In this document: piece after piece, positions 44,641-57,407 of the stretch | How the letters are laid out: the number at the start of each line of letters is the position of its first letter | Position numbering within the stretch: position 1 is the stretch's first letter | DNA from: Piper betle | Lineage: Eukaryota; Streptophyta; Magnoliopsida; Piperales; Piperaceae | Direction: 5' to 3' | Assembly (NCBI GenBank): GCA_033002965.1 | Contig: JAURVB010007270.1 | Coordinates: 44,346 to 108,345 of the forward strand | Length of the DNA: 64,000 nucleotides | Position numbers and translations under genes: made by a program | The notes under the pieces: model-generated | The model's database searches: none | What the model was told of the DNA's origin: nothing | What the model saw: only the letters and a program-made list of their open reading frames with translations

Positions 44641-46330
44641 CTCTAATCCCTCTAGTTTTGAGGTGGCGGTGCCTACTATCTACCTCTTTGGTGTTTGGTC
44701 TGTCCTGCAGTCACATACCCTCTCTGGTTTTAACCCCTCTACAACTGTCTAAGCGGCAGTTGGTCTCCACCTCTCTAGCCTTGACCTTGGCTCTGTTGGC
44801 CTCTGCTATTGTTGATGCTGGGGAGCTGAAGTGCAAGTCTCTGTTGAGGTGCTAGAAGGGTCGGCTACTGGCGCTGGCCTATTGGATAGTATCCAGCTCC
44901 ATGCCCTGGCTGATCGCAACTGTGACATGCATTAGTACCTACTCTGTACTGGATGGCTCTATGTCCTGGTTGATCGCAACTGTAGCACGCATTCATGCCT
45001 GCTCTACACTCACCTCCATGATGACGTTTGCAAATCTGATAGGGAAGTGGTTTATTGTCCTAGACTGTCCATCCATAGCCCTCATAACAATTGGAGCATT
45101 TGTTCGATGTCTCGGTAGTGATCCCGGCTCTGGCTAATATGGCCTTGGGTGTTGCTACCTCTGGTCAAAATCTTGGCAAGGTTGAGTAGCTATAACTTGT
45201 TTTGACTCACCTGCAACTCTCACTATATCGCCAAAAGTGGCAAACTTCCTATCCAAATAGGCCATCTAGATCTAATGATGGAGACCCTCATAAAAATGCT
45301 CTATTTTCCTTCTTTTAGTCGAAACCAAATCTGGTGCAAACCTTTCTTGAGCTTTGAATCTAGTCTCATACTACACCACTGTTATGGGACCCAATTTTAG
45401 TATATGGAATTCTAGCTCCTTTCTCTTCCTAACATTTGGCAAAAAGTACTCATCAAACTCCGCTCTAAATTCTTCCCAAGTGACAACCTGGGGTTGTCGG
45501 TGGACAAACGTTGAATTCATTACCGAATCACACCATATCTTGGCTTCGTCTTGAATTCCTCTGAAATGTTGCATAGCCTATGCTCCATTGGGCTTGCCAT
45601 ACTACTAAACACTCCTATGGCTGATGATATCCACAAGAATACTTATTCTGCATCCAACTTCCCGAAAATGGATGTCCACCATTATTCTCAACTTTCTCAT
45701 ACTGCCACAGTTCCAAATTTCTTGCCTTTGCAAATTTACTTACAGAAACTGTGGTCTTGTATTTGCTGGCACACTTTCAAATACTGCAACTCCACTTCCA
45801 TGTGCAACCTATGTGTTGCTTGTTAGTATGGGTCCACTAACATCTAGGCCCATTCTTATTTGAAATGGAGTGAATAGAGGAGCCATTGTTGGAGTAGTCC
45901 ACTAGTGCAACAGAGGAGAAGGACGCGGTGACGGAGGGCCCATGGGAACTGTTGGCTCTCCTCATGCCTCATCATCCACTACTGGTCTCTTCTCAACACT
46001 AGCCATTGAGAAGGCTATCTATCTAAACTCTCTCCTAAATTCCTCTTAATTTTGCTTCATCTATATCGAAGCTTCAGCCCACCTAGCAATAGCTGCAAAT
46101 CTCTCCTATTGACTATTTCTAATGTGGTGACTGTCATGGCGACGACTCTCACTACGTCATCCAATTGAGATTGGTACACTGGCTCTCCTAATTGCATGGT
46201 AGTCCTCGGTCAGCTAGATGTTGTCTCACTGTGACCATGGTTGTGACTATATTGTTTGTGCAATAATGGCGATAGGGACCTATTTTGTGTTTTGCGAGTC
46301 TATCTCACCATCCTGTTAGGATTCACTCGT
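44641..46330 (-). pseudogene. Tekay-3 gag with three zinc knuckles
   Basis: The minus strand of 44890-45030 encodes a short first knuckle (KRHHGGEC), then CYSCDQPGHRAIQY and CHSCDQPGHG. The core gag is in 45371-45574 (GIQDEAKIWCDSVMNSTF, WEEFRAEFDEYFLPNVRKRK). It has one knuckle fewer than Tekay-1 and Tekay-2. Confidence 0.83.
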
Positions 46331-46482
46331 CTAACCAGAACACACACTCACACCACCAATTGGCAAGAAAATCTACAAACAAAAATAATATAATAGAGAT
46401 ATAACAGTCAGCACAACTTGGAGTAGCTTTTGCACACATAGTAACCTGTAGTAGTCTCTACCATCTTAAATAACCAAGGGTT

Positions 46483-46494
46483 ATTATGATACCA
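46483..46494 (-). other. Decayed tRNA-Met primer-binding site of Tekay-3
   Basis: The minus strand TGGTATCATAAT corresponds to TGGTATCAGAGC with the last bases changed. It is four bases from the LTR end, as in Tekay-1. Confidence 0.7.
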
Positions 46495-46498
46495 AGAA

Positions 46499-46804
46499 TT
46501 TAGCACCCAAATTTGGTTCACCCACGAATTGGACTCGAAAAGCTATTGGTGACTGAACCATTCGCTAATCTACTTAATTCGGCTAAGCCCACCTAAATCT
46601 ACCCTTAGCATCTCAAGATGGTGATGCAACACTCAATGCATGGGTGATATGTTTGGGTTCTAACATTCTTCTAAATGAATGATATGATATACAATCCACA
46701 TTGAAAATAAAACAACCTATTAAAGTTTGACAAACAGCAATTTTTAAAGCAAAACAAACATAGTGTTCCCTAAAAGTGCAATAGGGACCACTTTATCAAC
46801 AATA

Positions 46805-46840
<36 letters not shown>

Positions 46841-49800
46841 TACATACATACATATATAACTATAAAAACATAAAACATTGCTGAAAAACTTCATTTCTTC
46901 ATAGAGCATTGACATCATAAAAAAATTTTTCGTTTGAGTAGGGTCATGACCCCATTAGCTCAACCTATTCAATTCTATGTATAATAACTACCATACACAA
47001 ATCATATCATGATTTCACATAACCTTTCCAGTAATAAAACATTATAGCATTTTATTCACTACCGTTCACAATAGTTCATCACATTACATTTTTCATTCCA
47101 TTCAACAGGCACATGTTTGCATGTTGGATCGCTACTCCTCCATCTTTCTGATAGCACACAGTCATTCAAGTTCTCACCTACATATATAATATGGAAAAGT
47201 CAGTAATGAGGGTTATTAGTCCATAAATAACTAAAAAATCAAACTAGCACATGAGAGATGACTCTCATGTTAAATCGAATCAATTATATACTCTTCTACA
47301 TTAGAATCACTCACAAGGGCACTAATCAGGAGTCGTAAGCCTTAGCTTGAACAACGTCCCATTCTGAATGGTCTTATGCCTCGATATTTTCATACTATCC
47401 CAAGCTCAGGAAATCCATCCTACTATGGCCCTCTAAATCCTCCGTATAACTTATGGTCCTGAGCATAGAGATTGAGTACTCTTAGGCAAGCGCCTTAAGT
47501 ACCATTTGAATCCACAAGTCTAGATATGCGCTGCATTGTCGTACCCGTAATCCTCCATACTTCTTTGGGTTTGAGGTACTAAAAAGGTGGATATGTTCGG
47601 ATCACTCGGGATTGGAATGGTCCACTCACCAATCTAAAGCCTACTTTGAGGCAATCGCTCGCGGTATGTGCGAGTGGACTTTCCCTTTGTCTCACTTCTC
47701 ACTGGAAAATCGAGAAACTATATGTACATCTGGATCTGAGTTTTCTAAAATAAACTCAAGTGATCTCATCCTTAAGGGTTATTAATCCAAAAATTTGTAC
47801 ATCTAAATGTCCCGTGTGGAGTGGGATATGATATATCCACCACTCGACACATCCACTTACCTATCAAATCAAATCACAATAGAATGAGAGCATAAATCCA
47901 AAAGCGAGTCCTAAACGGGCCTAGTAGAAACTGTAACACCCCGTTTCGGCTCACCTGTGAACCGACCTGGAAATGTCACCGGCGACTGAACCATTCGCTA
48001 ATCTACTGGGTTCGGTTAAGCCGACCCGGATCTAACCTCGGTGTCTCAAGATGGAGATGCAAACATGGAATGCATGGATGGGATGCGTGGGTTCTAACGT
48101 AGTCCTACATGCATGCTATGATGTGCAAGCAAAACAAAACCATGCAACGGCAAGAAAATTTTAATTAAAAATTATCCACAACAAGGGTATATATAATATT
48201 TTATCAAAATACGATAAAACATGATAATCTACCATAGCATTCATCGTTATCTCTTTCGTTTCAATTGAACCGAGTCTAAACTCCAAACTCACTACTCATT
48301 CATATTTATCCATTCATTTCATATCAAGCAATTTATCTAAACAAACACATCAAAATTATCATTCACATAGCAATAACACACCGTCATTATAGGTTACACG
48401 CGGCAGGTACATGTGTGCGCAGTTCCGTGCTGCTCCTCCGCAGTCCCGACAGCTTTCATCGCTCGCATTCCTCACCTACATATATATAGAAAAACCGTCA
48501 GTAACGAGTGTTACCGGCCCGGAAAATAACTAATATCAATCTGGCACAGGAGAGCAAACTCTCCTGTTGAATGAAAACCATATACTTCCTCAAGAACTCT
48601 CATCAGGGCACATACGGGAGCCGTCGCCCTCGGGTCGACAGCGTCCCCCTATCTTTCACATTCTCATGCCTCGGCCATTTCTCTATTGCTTCTCGCGTCA
48701 AATCTCATTCCTTTCCGTCCTCTGCACCTTCCATATTACTCCTGGCCTTGAGCACGAAGGCCGAGTACTCTCAGGCAATCGCCTTCAGTACCCTTTGAAA
48801 CCACAAGTCTAGACATGCGCTGCAATGCAGTACCCGTGAACCTCCACACTTCTCCGGGTTTGAGGAACTCAAAGGTGGAGTTGTCAGGATCCCTCGGGAA
48901 TGAAACGGCCCGCACACCATTCCAGAGCCCACTATCGACACACACGTGCCCGCTCGCGTAGCACGGTAGTCGGATTTCCCTCATTCAATCTCTCACAAAA
49001 ACACGAAAACTATACATATATATAGGTCTGGGTTGGGATTTATACAATAGGCCCGAAGGCAACATGAGCTGGATCTGAAGTTCGAAAACAAACTCGAGGG
49101 ATCTCATCCTCGAGGGTTATTAATCCGGAAAAACTGTTGGCTAAATGACCCGAGTTAAGTGGGATCCGATAAAACGCCACTTAACTCGTCCTGCACATGA
49201 TAAATCAAATACACAATAGAATAGCGTAAAATAGAGAACAAGTCCTAAACGGACCTGGTAGAAGCTCCAAACGGGTCCACGCGCCTAGGCGGCGAGCTCA
49301 TACACCGTACCTACACAATCAAGCTAAAAACTAACGCCCGCATGATGAATCACACATCCTATAGCATGCACACACAATCAACACAATCACGCATCAATCA
49401 ACACACATCATATCCTATATCAATTCTAGCAAGTCTACTTAGGCTAGTTTGCATTAGATCAAGATCATTACCTAGTTACCCTAATTAGTTTCTTAGCCTC
49501 CATTTTTAACACCACTCAATCAAACAAATTTCATATTTTATCCTTAATCAAATCTACATTTATAATATATTATTATAACACACAATTCACCAATCCTAGC
49601 ATGCAATTCTAATAAGCAATACTTTCAAATAATTAAGTTAAAATAAATTATACCTCGCGTCGTCGAAAATCGGCGACGGCTAGGGTTTCCGTTTCGTGGC
49701 TCGAAACTCGAATTCGGCACCTAGCGGCGTCCGAAGTCCGATCAGATTGGACCGGGTGCGTTCGGCGGATGATCCGGCAAATTTCCCACGAATCCAATTT

Positions 49801-51530
49801 TCTGGCGGTTCCGGCGGTTTTTCGGCGAGTGTCGGCGGTTTTCCGGCGGATTCCAACGGTTTTCCGGCGATGATTCGGGACGGGGCAATCAGGGGGTCTA
49901 TCGGCACCAGCTCGACGAGCTTGGTCCAATGGCGGTGTCAAACAGAGCAGCCGGGGCGGCGATGGCCGTCGGCGGCGGCGTCAAAAATGGGTGGCGGCGG
50001 CGGCGTGCTCCGATCGGGGCTGCGGCCGGCCTCGACGACGGTCGGGATGATGGGGGAAACGTCGGCGACGGCAAGAGGGTGGTCGTCGGGGTCACAGCGG
50101 CGGCGGCGCGGCCCGGACGGCGGTGAATCGATGAGGGAGGCGTCGCGGCTTGTGGGGCGATTCCAGCGTCGTGGCGGCGAGACGGTGGCCGGGGTGGGTC
50201 GTGGCAGCACGACGACTGCACGGCGGGGCGGGGCGGCGTTGCTCGGCGGCAGTGCGACGTCGAGCGGCGGCGGCGAGGGTTTGGGGTGAGGAAGGGTCGG
50301 GAGGGAGAAAAATACCCTCAATGGCAGTTTCGTAAATAAGTATTGACTCGATTCCTACTCGAGTCAAAATAATAACTAGTTCGTAATAAATTCTAAAAAA
50401 ATCTAGAAAAATATGGAAAAATTCCATAAAATAAAACAAACACAACAACATCCAAATGGCATGCTCTATAACTAATAACCCACCCGAATATAATCCAACG
50501 CGTCCTAACGCGTTATTCGGCCTAAAACTATTTCTCCGATCAAACATATAAAAGAAAAAATACTGCATACTTTCATATATTCTGATAACTCATTTCTCAC
50601 CATCTTCTCGACGTTATCATCATATATTCAGGTACACCTGACTCTCATCGCTCATAACTCACGGCTGGTCTCGACTCAGCACGCGGTTTATGAAACTGAC
50701 TCGACTCGAACCAACGGTCGAACCGACTGGTTCGGTAACGTAAAACCCTGACTCGAGTCACGGGTTTTACAGAAACTCCAATCATGTCCATGCGCATAGG
50801 CGACGAGCTATGAATCCATACCTACACATGAAATCTAGAAGCCAACACACACTATCTGAATGATGCATTCACATATCCAAAATAACACATTCATTAGCAC
50901 TATTCACATGAAGTCACATCATGATTTCCAAATTACATTGCACTTAATTAACAATTGATACTTAATTTACTTAATTAGTTCATTAGCTTTCATTCAATAC
51001 AATTCAAGTCATGCAAGTTCATTTTATTCATAATCAAAGTATTTTACCATGTCAATCAATCAAATCCTAACATGCTATACTAATAATTATCAATTTTAAA
51101 TAATTAGATCGAAGGTAATTATCCCTCGTGTTTTCGGCAATATGCAAAGAATAGGGTTTGGTTGCACGTTTTGGGACTTGAATTCAGCACCCAACAGAGT
51201 CTGAAGTTCGATCAGGTTTGGAGGGAGGAATTGACTAAAATCCGGCAATTTCTGGTGAATTCCAGTAAATCCAGTTTCCTTTCGGCTTTTCTGCAATTTT
51301 GTGGCTGTTTTCCGGTGTTATTCCTATGACTTGTTGGCGGTTTGGTGGTGGTTGTTGGTCAGCGCTCGTTTGGTAAGCTCAACACATTGATGGCGGAGCA
51401 AGGGCAAGGGTGTCTGGGCTGAACGGTGACGGTAGAATAGTGATGGCGGGGCGGAGCGGCACAAGCTCGTGGCTTCCTCTCATCAAGGAGGCTTGGCAAG
51501 GGCCAGGAAGGTGGGGGTTGGCTTAGGCAA
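46499..51530 (-). repeat. 5' LTR of Tekay-3, interrupted by a solo LTR and truncated
   Basis: TTTAGCACCCAAATTTGG corresponds to TGTAACACCCCGTTTCGG. Homology with the Tekay LTR continues to 47931 and, after the solo LTR, from 50777 to about 51530, where it stops in the GC-rich block. The splice-donor-like junction is mutated here (GAG|GGATAATT). A TA repeat occupies about 46808-46838. Confidence 0.82.
47932..50771 (-). mobile_element. Solo Tekay LTR inside the Tekay-3 LTR
   Basis: 2,840 bp, TGTAACACCCC ... GGGTTTTACA, close to the LTRs of Tekay-1. Target duplication GAAAC (47927-47931 and 50772-50776) is perfect and the host LTR is otherwise continuous. This is a solo LTR left by LTR-LTR recombination. 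Its GC-rich leader (49650-50290) and AG|GTATAA junction near 49650 are intact. Confidence 0.95.
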
Positions 51531-51803
51531 TGTGTACAATAATATGGAATATAATTAGCGAGGAATCTACTACTAGATCTAATTAGTGAACTTGTCTCAT
51601 CATGAATCTACTAAATTAAGTTAATTTCTTTATTAAGCTAATTTAGTAACTTTGAATCATGATAATCTACTACTTAAGATACTGAAGATGAAAATGTATT
51701 AACATTTATTAAAATCATGGACCTATGCTATGGGACCTATTACTTTTTCTGCTCACATTCATTGCCCATAGCTCAGTAGCAGACGATTTGCTAGTCTTAA
51801 TAG

Positions 51804-51835
<32 letters not shown>
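51531..51835 (+). other. Unassigned AT-rich sequence with a TA microsatellite
   Basis: Junction between the broken Tekay-3 LTR and the Tekay-4 LTR. Contains a TA repeat at about 51805-51839. I see no gene or clear element. Confidence 0.6.
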
Positions 51836-51844
<9 letters not shown>

Positions 51845-53360
51845 TTTAGAACTACTCTAAATATAATGAATGCAAAACATGACCTATCTAATAATCAGGA
51901 ATATATAATAAGTACTAAAGCAAAAAAAATTATTAATCAAAATTATATTTAAATCCTAGTAAAGAGTGATTATCTAAGTATTAATTAAATATCATGATCA
52001 TCTGAAAATTACGTTCTTACACCACTCAATTGTAGGCACCCAATTGATGGTACATAAAATATAGTTCAATACTCTCACAAATACCAAATTATCCTTAGAT
52101 TAATTAATTGGTTCTGTTTTTCATTAACTAAGTTCAAAAATTAATTATTTGTATAAATGCTATGACCTTGAAGTATATTTAAACTAGTGTCACGACTTTC
52201 AAATGCAACGAGATAGCTTTTTTTCCGACAAACAAGCAAAAGTAATCATGAAAACTTGATCTTTATTCTTATAACTATGCATATATTACCATAATAAATA
52301 TCTAACATATGCATATTGCCTTTTCATTAAAAAACACCAAAATAAAGATTTATAAAGATCTAAAAAACCATGAAATTATGTTGAAAAAATTCATGCTTAA
52401 TTTTCAAAAAAATTGATTTGGTGAAGTCAAATCTAATCTAATTAAATTCATTCATTGCATATAAAATTCATAATCTACTCCGATCATTAAAGATCGATAC
52501 ACCAAACCCAAATCAAAGCAACAACTCATGTGATAAGCAATAACATGATTAATTGATTAGACTAGATTCATGACTAACCTTGATCTAGGATGTAACACTT
52601 AAATCCTATTGCCAACTATGTCACATGCCTTAAGTCTTCTTAAGGAAAATCTCCTCAAGGATGATTGGTGATGGAGAAACAAGAAAAAGGCGCTTTAATA
52701 GGGTATTGAGAATTAGGATAAAAGTTGGTTATATATATCTATGTCCAACTTTCACATAATACTAAGTATTCCCCTACTTCTTATACACACTCTATAATTG
52801 TCAACTTCTTAAATGAAAACGTTCATATAATTGTCCACAAGCCAACTACCCTTATTTGCAACCCAAACACAATAATCATTTAATTCCTAGACAACTATTG
52901 ATCGAGAATCCCTTAATTGGAACCTCTTGCTTTCAAGGCATTAATCGGACCACTAGTATAACCGATTAACACTCCATCAATATTATTGTCAACATTGTCC
53001 ATAAGATGTCCATTTCATGCTTCACTTAATTAAACATACCTTTAACCTCTTGAAAGTACGAATAAATTAATTACCATATGTTGAAATATGAAACATATCA
53101 TGAAGCTACATTAAAGTTACATAGAATATATAGAATGAATACATTATAATTTTTATCATGTAATGAATGAATACATTGATCAATGTACTATGTATTGAAT
53201 TTATTCCTTAAAATTTTCTACTATAATTAAGATGATGTACTTAATACAAAAGAAAAATAAACCCAAAAATGACATGAATTAATACCTTTGAGGGAAAACG
53301 TTATATGAAATATTTACTGGTTCGGAAAAGAAACTAGTAAGCTATTTTATAAATATTACA
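51836..53360 (-). repeat. Left (3') LTR of Tekay-4, truncated at its outer end
   Basis: Homologous to 58110-58403 plus 63528-64000 of the right copy. The inner end is AAATATTACA at 53360. The first ~680 bp present in the right copy are missing here. Confidence 0.83.
52576..52740 (-). promoter_or_regulatory. Tekay-4 LTR core promoter and putative splice donor (left copy)
   Basis: The minus strand has a TATA box ATATATATAACC at about 52728-52740, then a CT-rich stretch about 150 bp long, ending CAAG|GTTAGTCATG with the intron GT at 52577-52578. The same layout is kept in the right copy (63826-63988). It fits a Pol II promoter with a short first exon, but no acceptor is identified. Confidence 0.6.
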
Positions 53361-53376
53361 ATCTTCCCCATTTTAG
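53361..53376 (-). other. Polypurine tract of Tekay-4
   Basis: The minus strand CTAAAATGGGGAAGAT directly precedes TGTAATATTTATAAAATA. Upstream is AAGAATGAAATTTC, matching the motif before the Tekay-1 PPT. Confidence 0.8.
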
Positions 53377-53439
53377 GAAATTTCATTCTTGAAATTTAAA
53401 TTAGAAATAAGTTGGGAAACTTGCTTCTCATATTTTGTT

Positions 53440-54720
53440 CTACCTTCTAGGTGATTTCTTCAACGTGCAGGATTTTCCACAAAACTTTCACGATTGGAAT
53501 AGTCTTAGGACGGAGAACTCTCTCTTTACGATCAAGAATCTTTAAGGGCTTTTCACTATAAGACATGTCCTCTTGAAAGTCCATCTTGCCATAACTGATC
53601 ACACGAGATTTGTTAGGCTTATACTCTTTTAACATGGAAATCTGAAACACATATTGAGCTGATGTAAGGTTCCGTGGCCAAGCCAACTAGTAAGCCAAAT
53701 CTTATGACTCCCTTCATTGGAGAAATCTTCAACAATACCTTCTCTCCAACCTTGAACTCGATTGGGCTCTTCTTTGGATTTGCATAGGCCTTCTACTTGT
53801 CTTGACCTTCCTTCATCCTCTTGTGCATTGACACCACTTTTCTCAATCAACTATGGACCAACCAAGACTGGATCTCTTGAATCCAACTAACAAGATGGCT
53901 ATCTAGATGGCCTCCCATAATGGGCTTCAAATGGTTTCATACCAATTGTTGATTAGTAACTATTGTTATATGCAAAATATGCCAACCGTAAGTGGTCCAC
54001 CAAACTACCTTGTCAATCTAAAATGCATGGCCTCAATAGAACTTCTAATACTTGAATCGTCCTTTTTAATTGTCCATTTGTTTTAGGATGAAATGTTGTA
54101 CTAAACTTTAGTTATGTCCCGATCTCTTTATAAAATCCTTTCGTGGCTTTGATGTGAATCTGAAATCACAGTCTGACACAATTGTCTGACACAATTGTTA
54201 GATGAGCTCCATGGTATCTGACCATGTTATCCCTAAACATTTGTATCATTGTATGCATGGACATGGTCATATGTACTGGTATGAACATCACACATTTGGT
54301 AAGTCTGTCAATAACTACCTAGATTGCATCATAATTTTTCTTTGATCTTAGTTGTTCAACAATAAATCACATACTATATCATTCCACTTCCACATTGGAA
54401 TGTCAAGCGGCTGCAACTTTCCTCCTCACCTTTGATGTTCAATCTTCATTTGCTCACTAGTCAAATACTTTTGAGACAAAATCTTTCACATCATTTTCAT
54501 GCCTTTCCACTAGTACATTCTCTTCATATCCTTGTCCATCTTATTCACTTCTAGATGAATAGTGTATTTGTAGCAATGGGCTTCATGCAAAACTTCTTGT
54601 AACTCTTGAACGTTTGACACACATAATCTTCGATTTAGACGGATCACCCCATCCTCATCTTTTAGAATCAAAGCCTTTGAAGTGACCCTTGTAGCCACAC
54701 ATAACTTTCTTGTGCTGATT
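53440..54720 (-). pseudogene. Tekay-4 integrase with chromodomain, degenerate
   Basis: ORF 53447-53686 has the region before the chromodomain (VFQISMLKEYKPN) and the chromodomain itself (LDRKERVLRPKTIPIVKVLW ... HVEEIT). ORF 54510-54698 (NRRLCVSNVQELQEVLHEAH) is the N-terminal zinc region. The DDE core lies between, in shifting frames. Confidence 0.83.
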
Positions 54721-54749
54721 TCACTTTCTATATAACATCATTAGAAATG

Positions 54750-56060
54750 CTCAAATTAGCCATAAGTTACTCAATATGGCATTCTAGCCTAACCTTGATG
54801 ATGTCTTGCATCATATTCCATCTTACTACCATCATACTCCTCAACTCAGTTGTCAGGTATCGTCATTCTGCTTATCTGGATGGTAAGCAATAGTGAAATT
54901 ATCGTCCTTGATGTACTCTAATGACCTAACCTCCTTCAAATCTTGCTAAGGAAAAATATATTTGAGACTCTTGTGATTTGTAAATACTTTGAGACTATAC
55001 AAACTTAGCCTATAAAAATAGTTCCTCTACATCTTCAAAGTAAAACTGCTGCCCCAACTTCAAGATCATGGATAGTTCTACTCATGCACCTTGAACTGTT
55101 GTGAAGCATACATGATGGTCTTGTCATTCTGCATTGAAAAAGCTCCATAACCCAAATTGGAGCATTTGTGTGAATCACAAATCTTTCTATATTCTTAGGT
55201 AGAGTCAACACTGGAGCTATTGTGAGATACTTCTTCAAAATTTTGACATTGTTTTAACACCTTGCATCCCACACAAACTTCTTGTCCTTATTCATCCCCT
55301 GTGAGTGGAGTAGCTATGATAGAAAAATCCTTTATGGATCTATTATAACAGTCAACTAATCCTAGAAAATTCCTCACCTCCGTGACTGTCTTTGATTGCT
55401 TCCACTCAATAATTGCTTCTATCTTGGCTAGATTTACTTATATTCCCTCCTTTGAAATGATGTGACCAAGGAATGAAACTTCATCCAGAAATCACATTTA
55501 CTCCTCTGCATAGAGCTTATTCTCCCTAAGCTCCTCCAATGTTCTCCTTAAGTGCCTCTAATGATCTTCCTCATTGTCAGAGTAGATTAAGGTATTATCC
55601 ACAAAAATAATAACAAAGTTATCTAAATACTTATGGAACACCTATTCATGAACTCCATAAAAGTTGTCCAAGCATTGGTCAAACCAAATGGCATAACCAA
55701 AAACTCGTAATGTCCATAGCAGGTCATAGAGGCACTCTTGAGAATGTCATCTTCCCTAATCCACAACTAATGATATCTCGATCTAAGGTCAATCTTGGAA
55801 AATACACCTACAGACTTGAATAGCTCATCTATCCTAGGCAACATGTACTTATTCTTGATGGTACTTGATTCAACATCCTATAGTCTACACATAATTGTAA
55901 TGAACCAACCTTCTTGCTGAAAAGAACTTTTGCTCCCCATAGAGAAGCACTTGGTCTAAGGAATCCTTTGTCAAGCAATTCCTTCAACTCTTCCTTCAAC
56001 TCACTCAATTCTATCTATGCTATTATGTATGGTACCTTTGAAATTGGTGTTGTCCCTGGT
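54750..56060 (-). pseudogene. Tekay-4 reverse transcriptase and RNase H, degenerate
   Basis: RNase H piece ORF 55035-55238 with TIAPVLTLPKNIERFVIHTN. RT is traced at 55380-56000; the catalytic box on the minus strand of 55590-55620 reads FVIIFVDNTL, so the second Asp is replaced by Asn as in Tekay-3. Stops are frequent. Confidence 0.8.
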
Positions 56061-56640
56061 TGAAGGTTAATTGTCCAACTGTCTTTTTAGCGATACCTAA
56101 TAAATCTTTTGGAAATACATTTGGAAAGTCCTAAACTACTTTCTCATTTATAGGTTCACTACTACTATTCATGTCATCTAGTATGACACTAGCTATGAAG
56201 CCCTGCCATCCCTTATTGAGGTACTTTGTCACCTTCATATAAGAGATAATACATGTACTATCTTCAGCTCACACTCCTTGAAAAACAATATCTTCTTCTT
56301 CCCTGGTTTAGTCTAGACCTTTCAATCCTCACACACCATCATACTATGATTCTTATCTAGCTGATCCATTTCTAGGATAACATTTATCCCTCGGAGATGA
56401 TACAACACAAGATCCCAAACTACTTGGACAACTTGTATGGATAGATCAACAAATTCTACTTGTTGATCTATTAAGATCGCTTCACCACTTGGGTGTTAAC
56501 TAGTAATTGAATCTCTAAAGGTTTCAGCTTAATCTTCAATTTTCGTACCAAGGAGTGTGATATAAAGGCATTTAGAATCAAACATCAACATTGCATAAAC
56601 ATTATGAACTATAATCATACCTTGGACCAAGTTGTTGTGT
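56061..56640 (-). pseudogene. Tekay-4 protease and linker region, very decayed
   Basis: Placed by order between gag and RT. I could not read a D[ST]G triad in an open frame. Confidence 0.5.
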
Positions 56641-57300
56641 ATTGCATCCTTGGCATTGACTTCCCTTAGCTGAGTCTGGCCTGCAGTGTTCCTCTTTGGG
56701 CAAACTCTCTGGAAATGACATGTCTCTTCACAACCAAAGGACTTATTGGTTGACTTGAGACACTCATCAGTATTCTTCTTGTTACACCTATTGCAAACTG
56801 GATTATCCCTTTGTTGCTACTATTGCTACTGTTGTTGGTTGTTGCATCTCTGTTACTCCTCTTTCTTGATGAATTTTCCAACCATGTACTATGGTGGGTG
56901 CACTTGCTTCTGCACAGGTTGTTGAACCTGCTATAGAGTTGACGGCTGAACCAGTTTCTGAACTGGCTGTTGCACTGACTTTTGGTGGAGGTACATTCCG
57001 ACATTGGCCTTGTCGAGCCCACTTTTGGTTCATCCCAGCATTACCTCTCTCAACAACATTAGCTGCATGTTGACATTGGCATTTCCTTGTTGGGCTGTCA
57101 TGAATGCGTGCAACATTTTTTGAATCTGGTACACTATCCAGTTGACTTGGTTCATATCATGCTGAATGAAGGTTGTCAGATGCTGTTGTTGTTGATTCAA
57201 CCCTTGGTTCTGCTGACTCGGTGGTCTTCCTGCCATTCTATATATGCCAAAAAGGCAAACATAAACATTGATTCTACTGGGTTTCATTAGTTGCAACAAT
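56641..57300 (-). pseudogene. Tekay-4 gag remnant with internal deletion
   Basis: ORF 57030-57299 gives the N-terminal part (MAGRPPSQQNQGLNQQQQ near 57235). At 56690-56820 a different frame has zinc-knuckle-like CNRC and CEETCHFQRVCPKR. The core gag domain between them is missing, so roughly 700 bp seem to be deleted. Confidence 0.7.
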
Positions 57301-57407
57301 TAATTGATCATTAGAAATATTGAAATCAAATAGACAACTTTCAACAATGTGAGAATTATTTGTCTATGCTCAATCGATTTTGGTAAGCCCTTCTCTTGTA
57401 CCAAGTC
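57301..57407 (-). other. Tekay-4 leader with decayed primer-binding site
   Basis: Minus-strand CTTGGTACAAGAG next to the LTR at 57408 is a plausible remnant of TGGTATCAGAGC. Otherwise non-coding. Confidence 0.4.

Larger units (their letters stand above)
40964..51530 (-). mobile_element. Tekay-3: older, heavily mutated chromovirus related to Tekay-1
   Basis: Minus orientation. Integrase 40964-42110, RNase H and RT 42111-43300, linker and protease 43301-44640, gag 44641-46330, a mutated PBS near 46483-46494, then a 5' LTR from 46499 to about 51530. The left end is lost at LTR copy B. The coding sequence aligns with Tekay-1 almost throughout but with dense substitutions, indels and stops. It contains TRIM-2 and a solo Tekay LTR. 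Confidence 0.87.
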
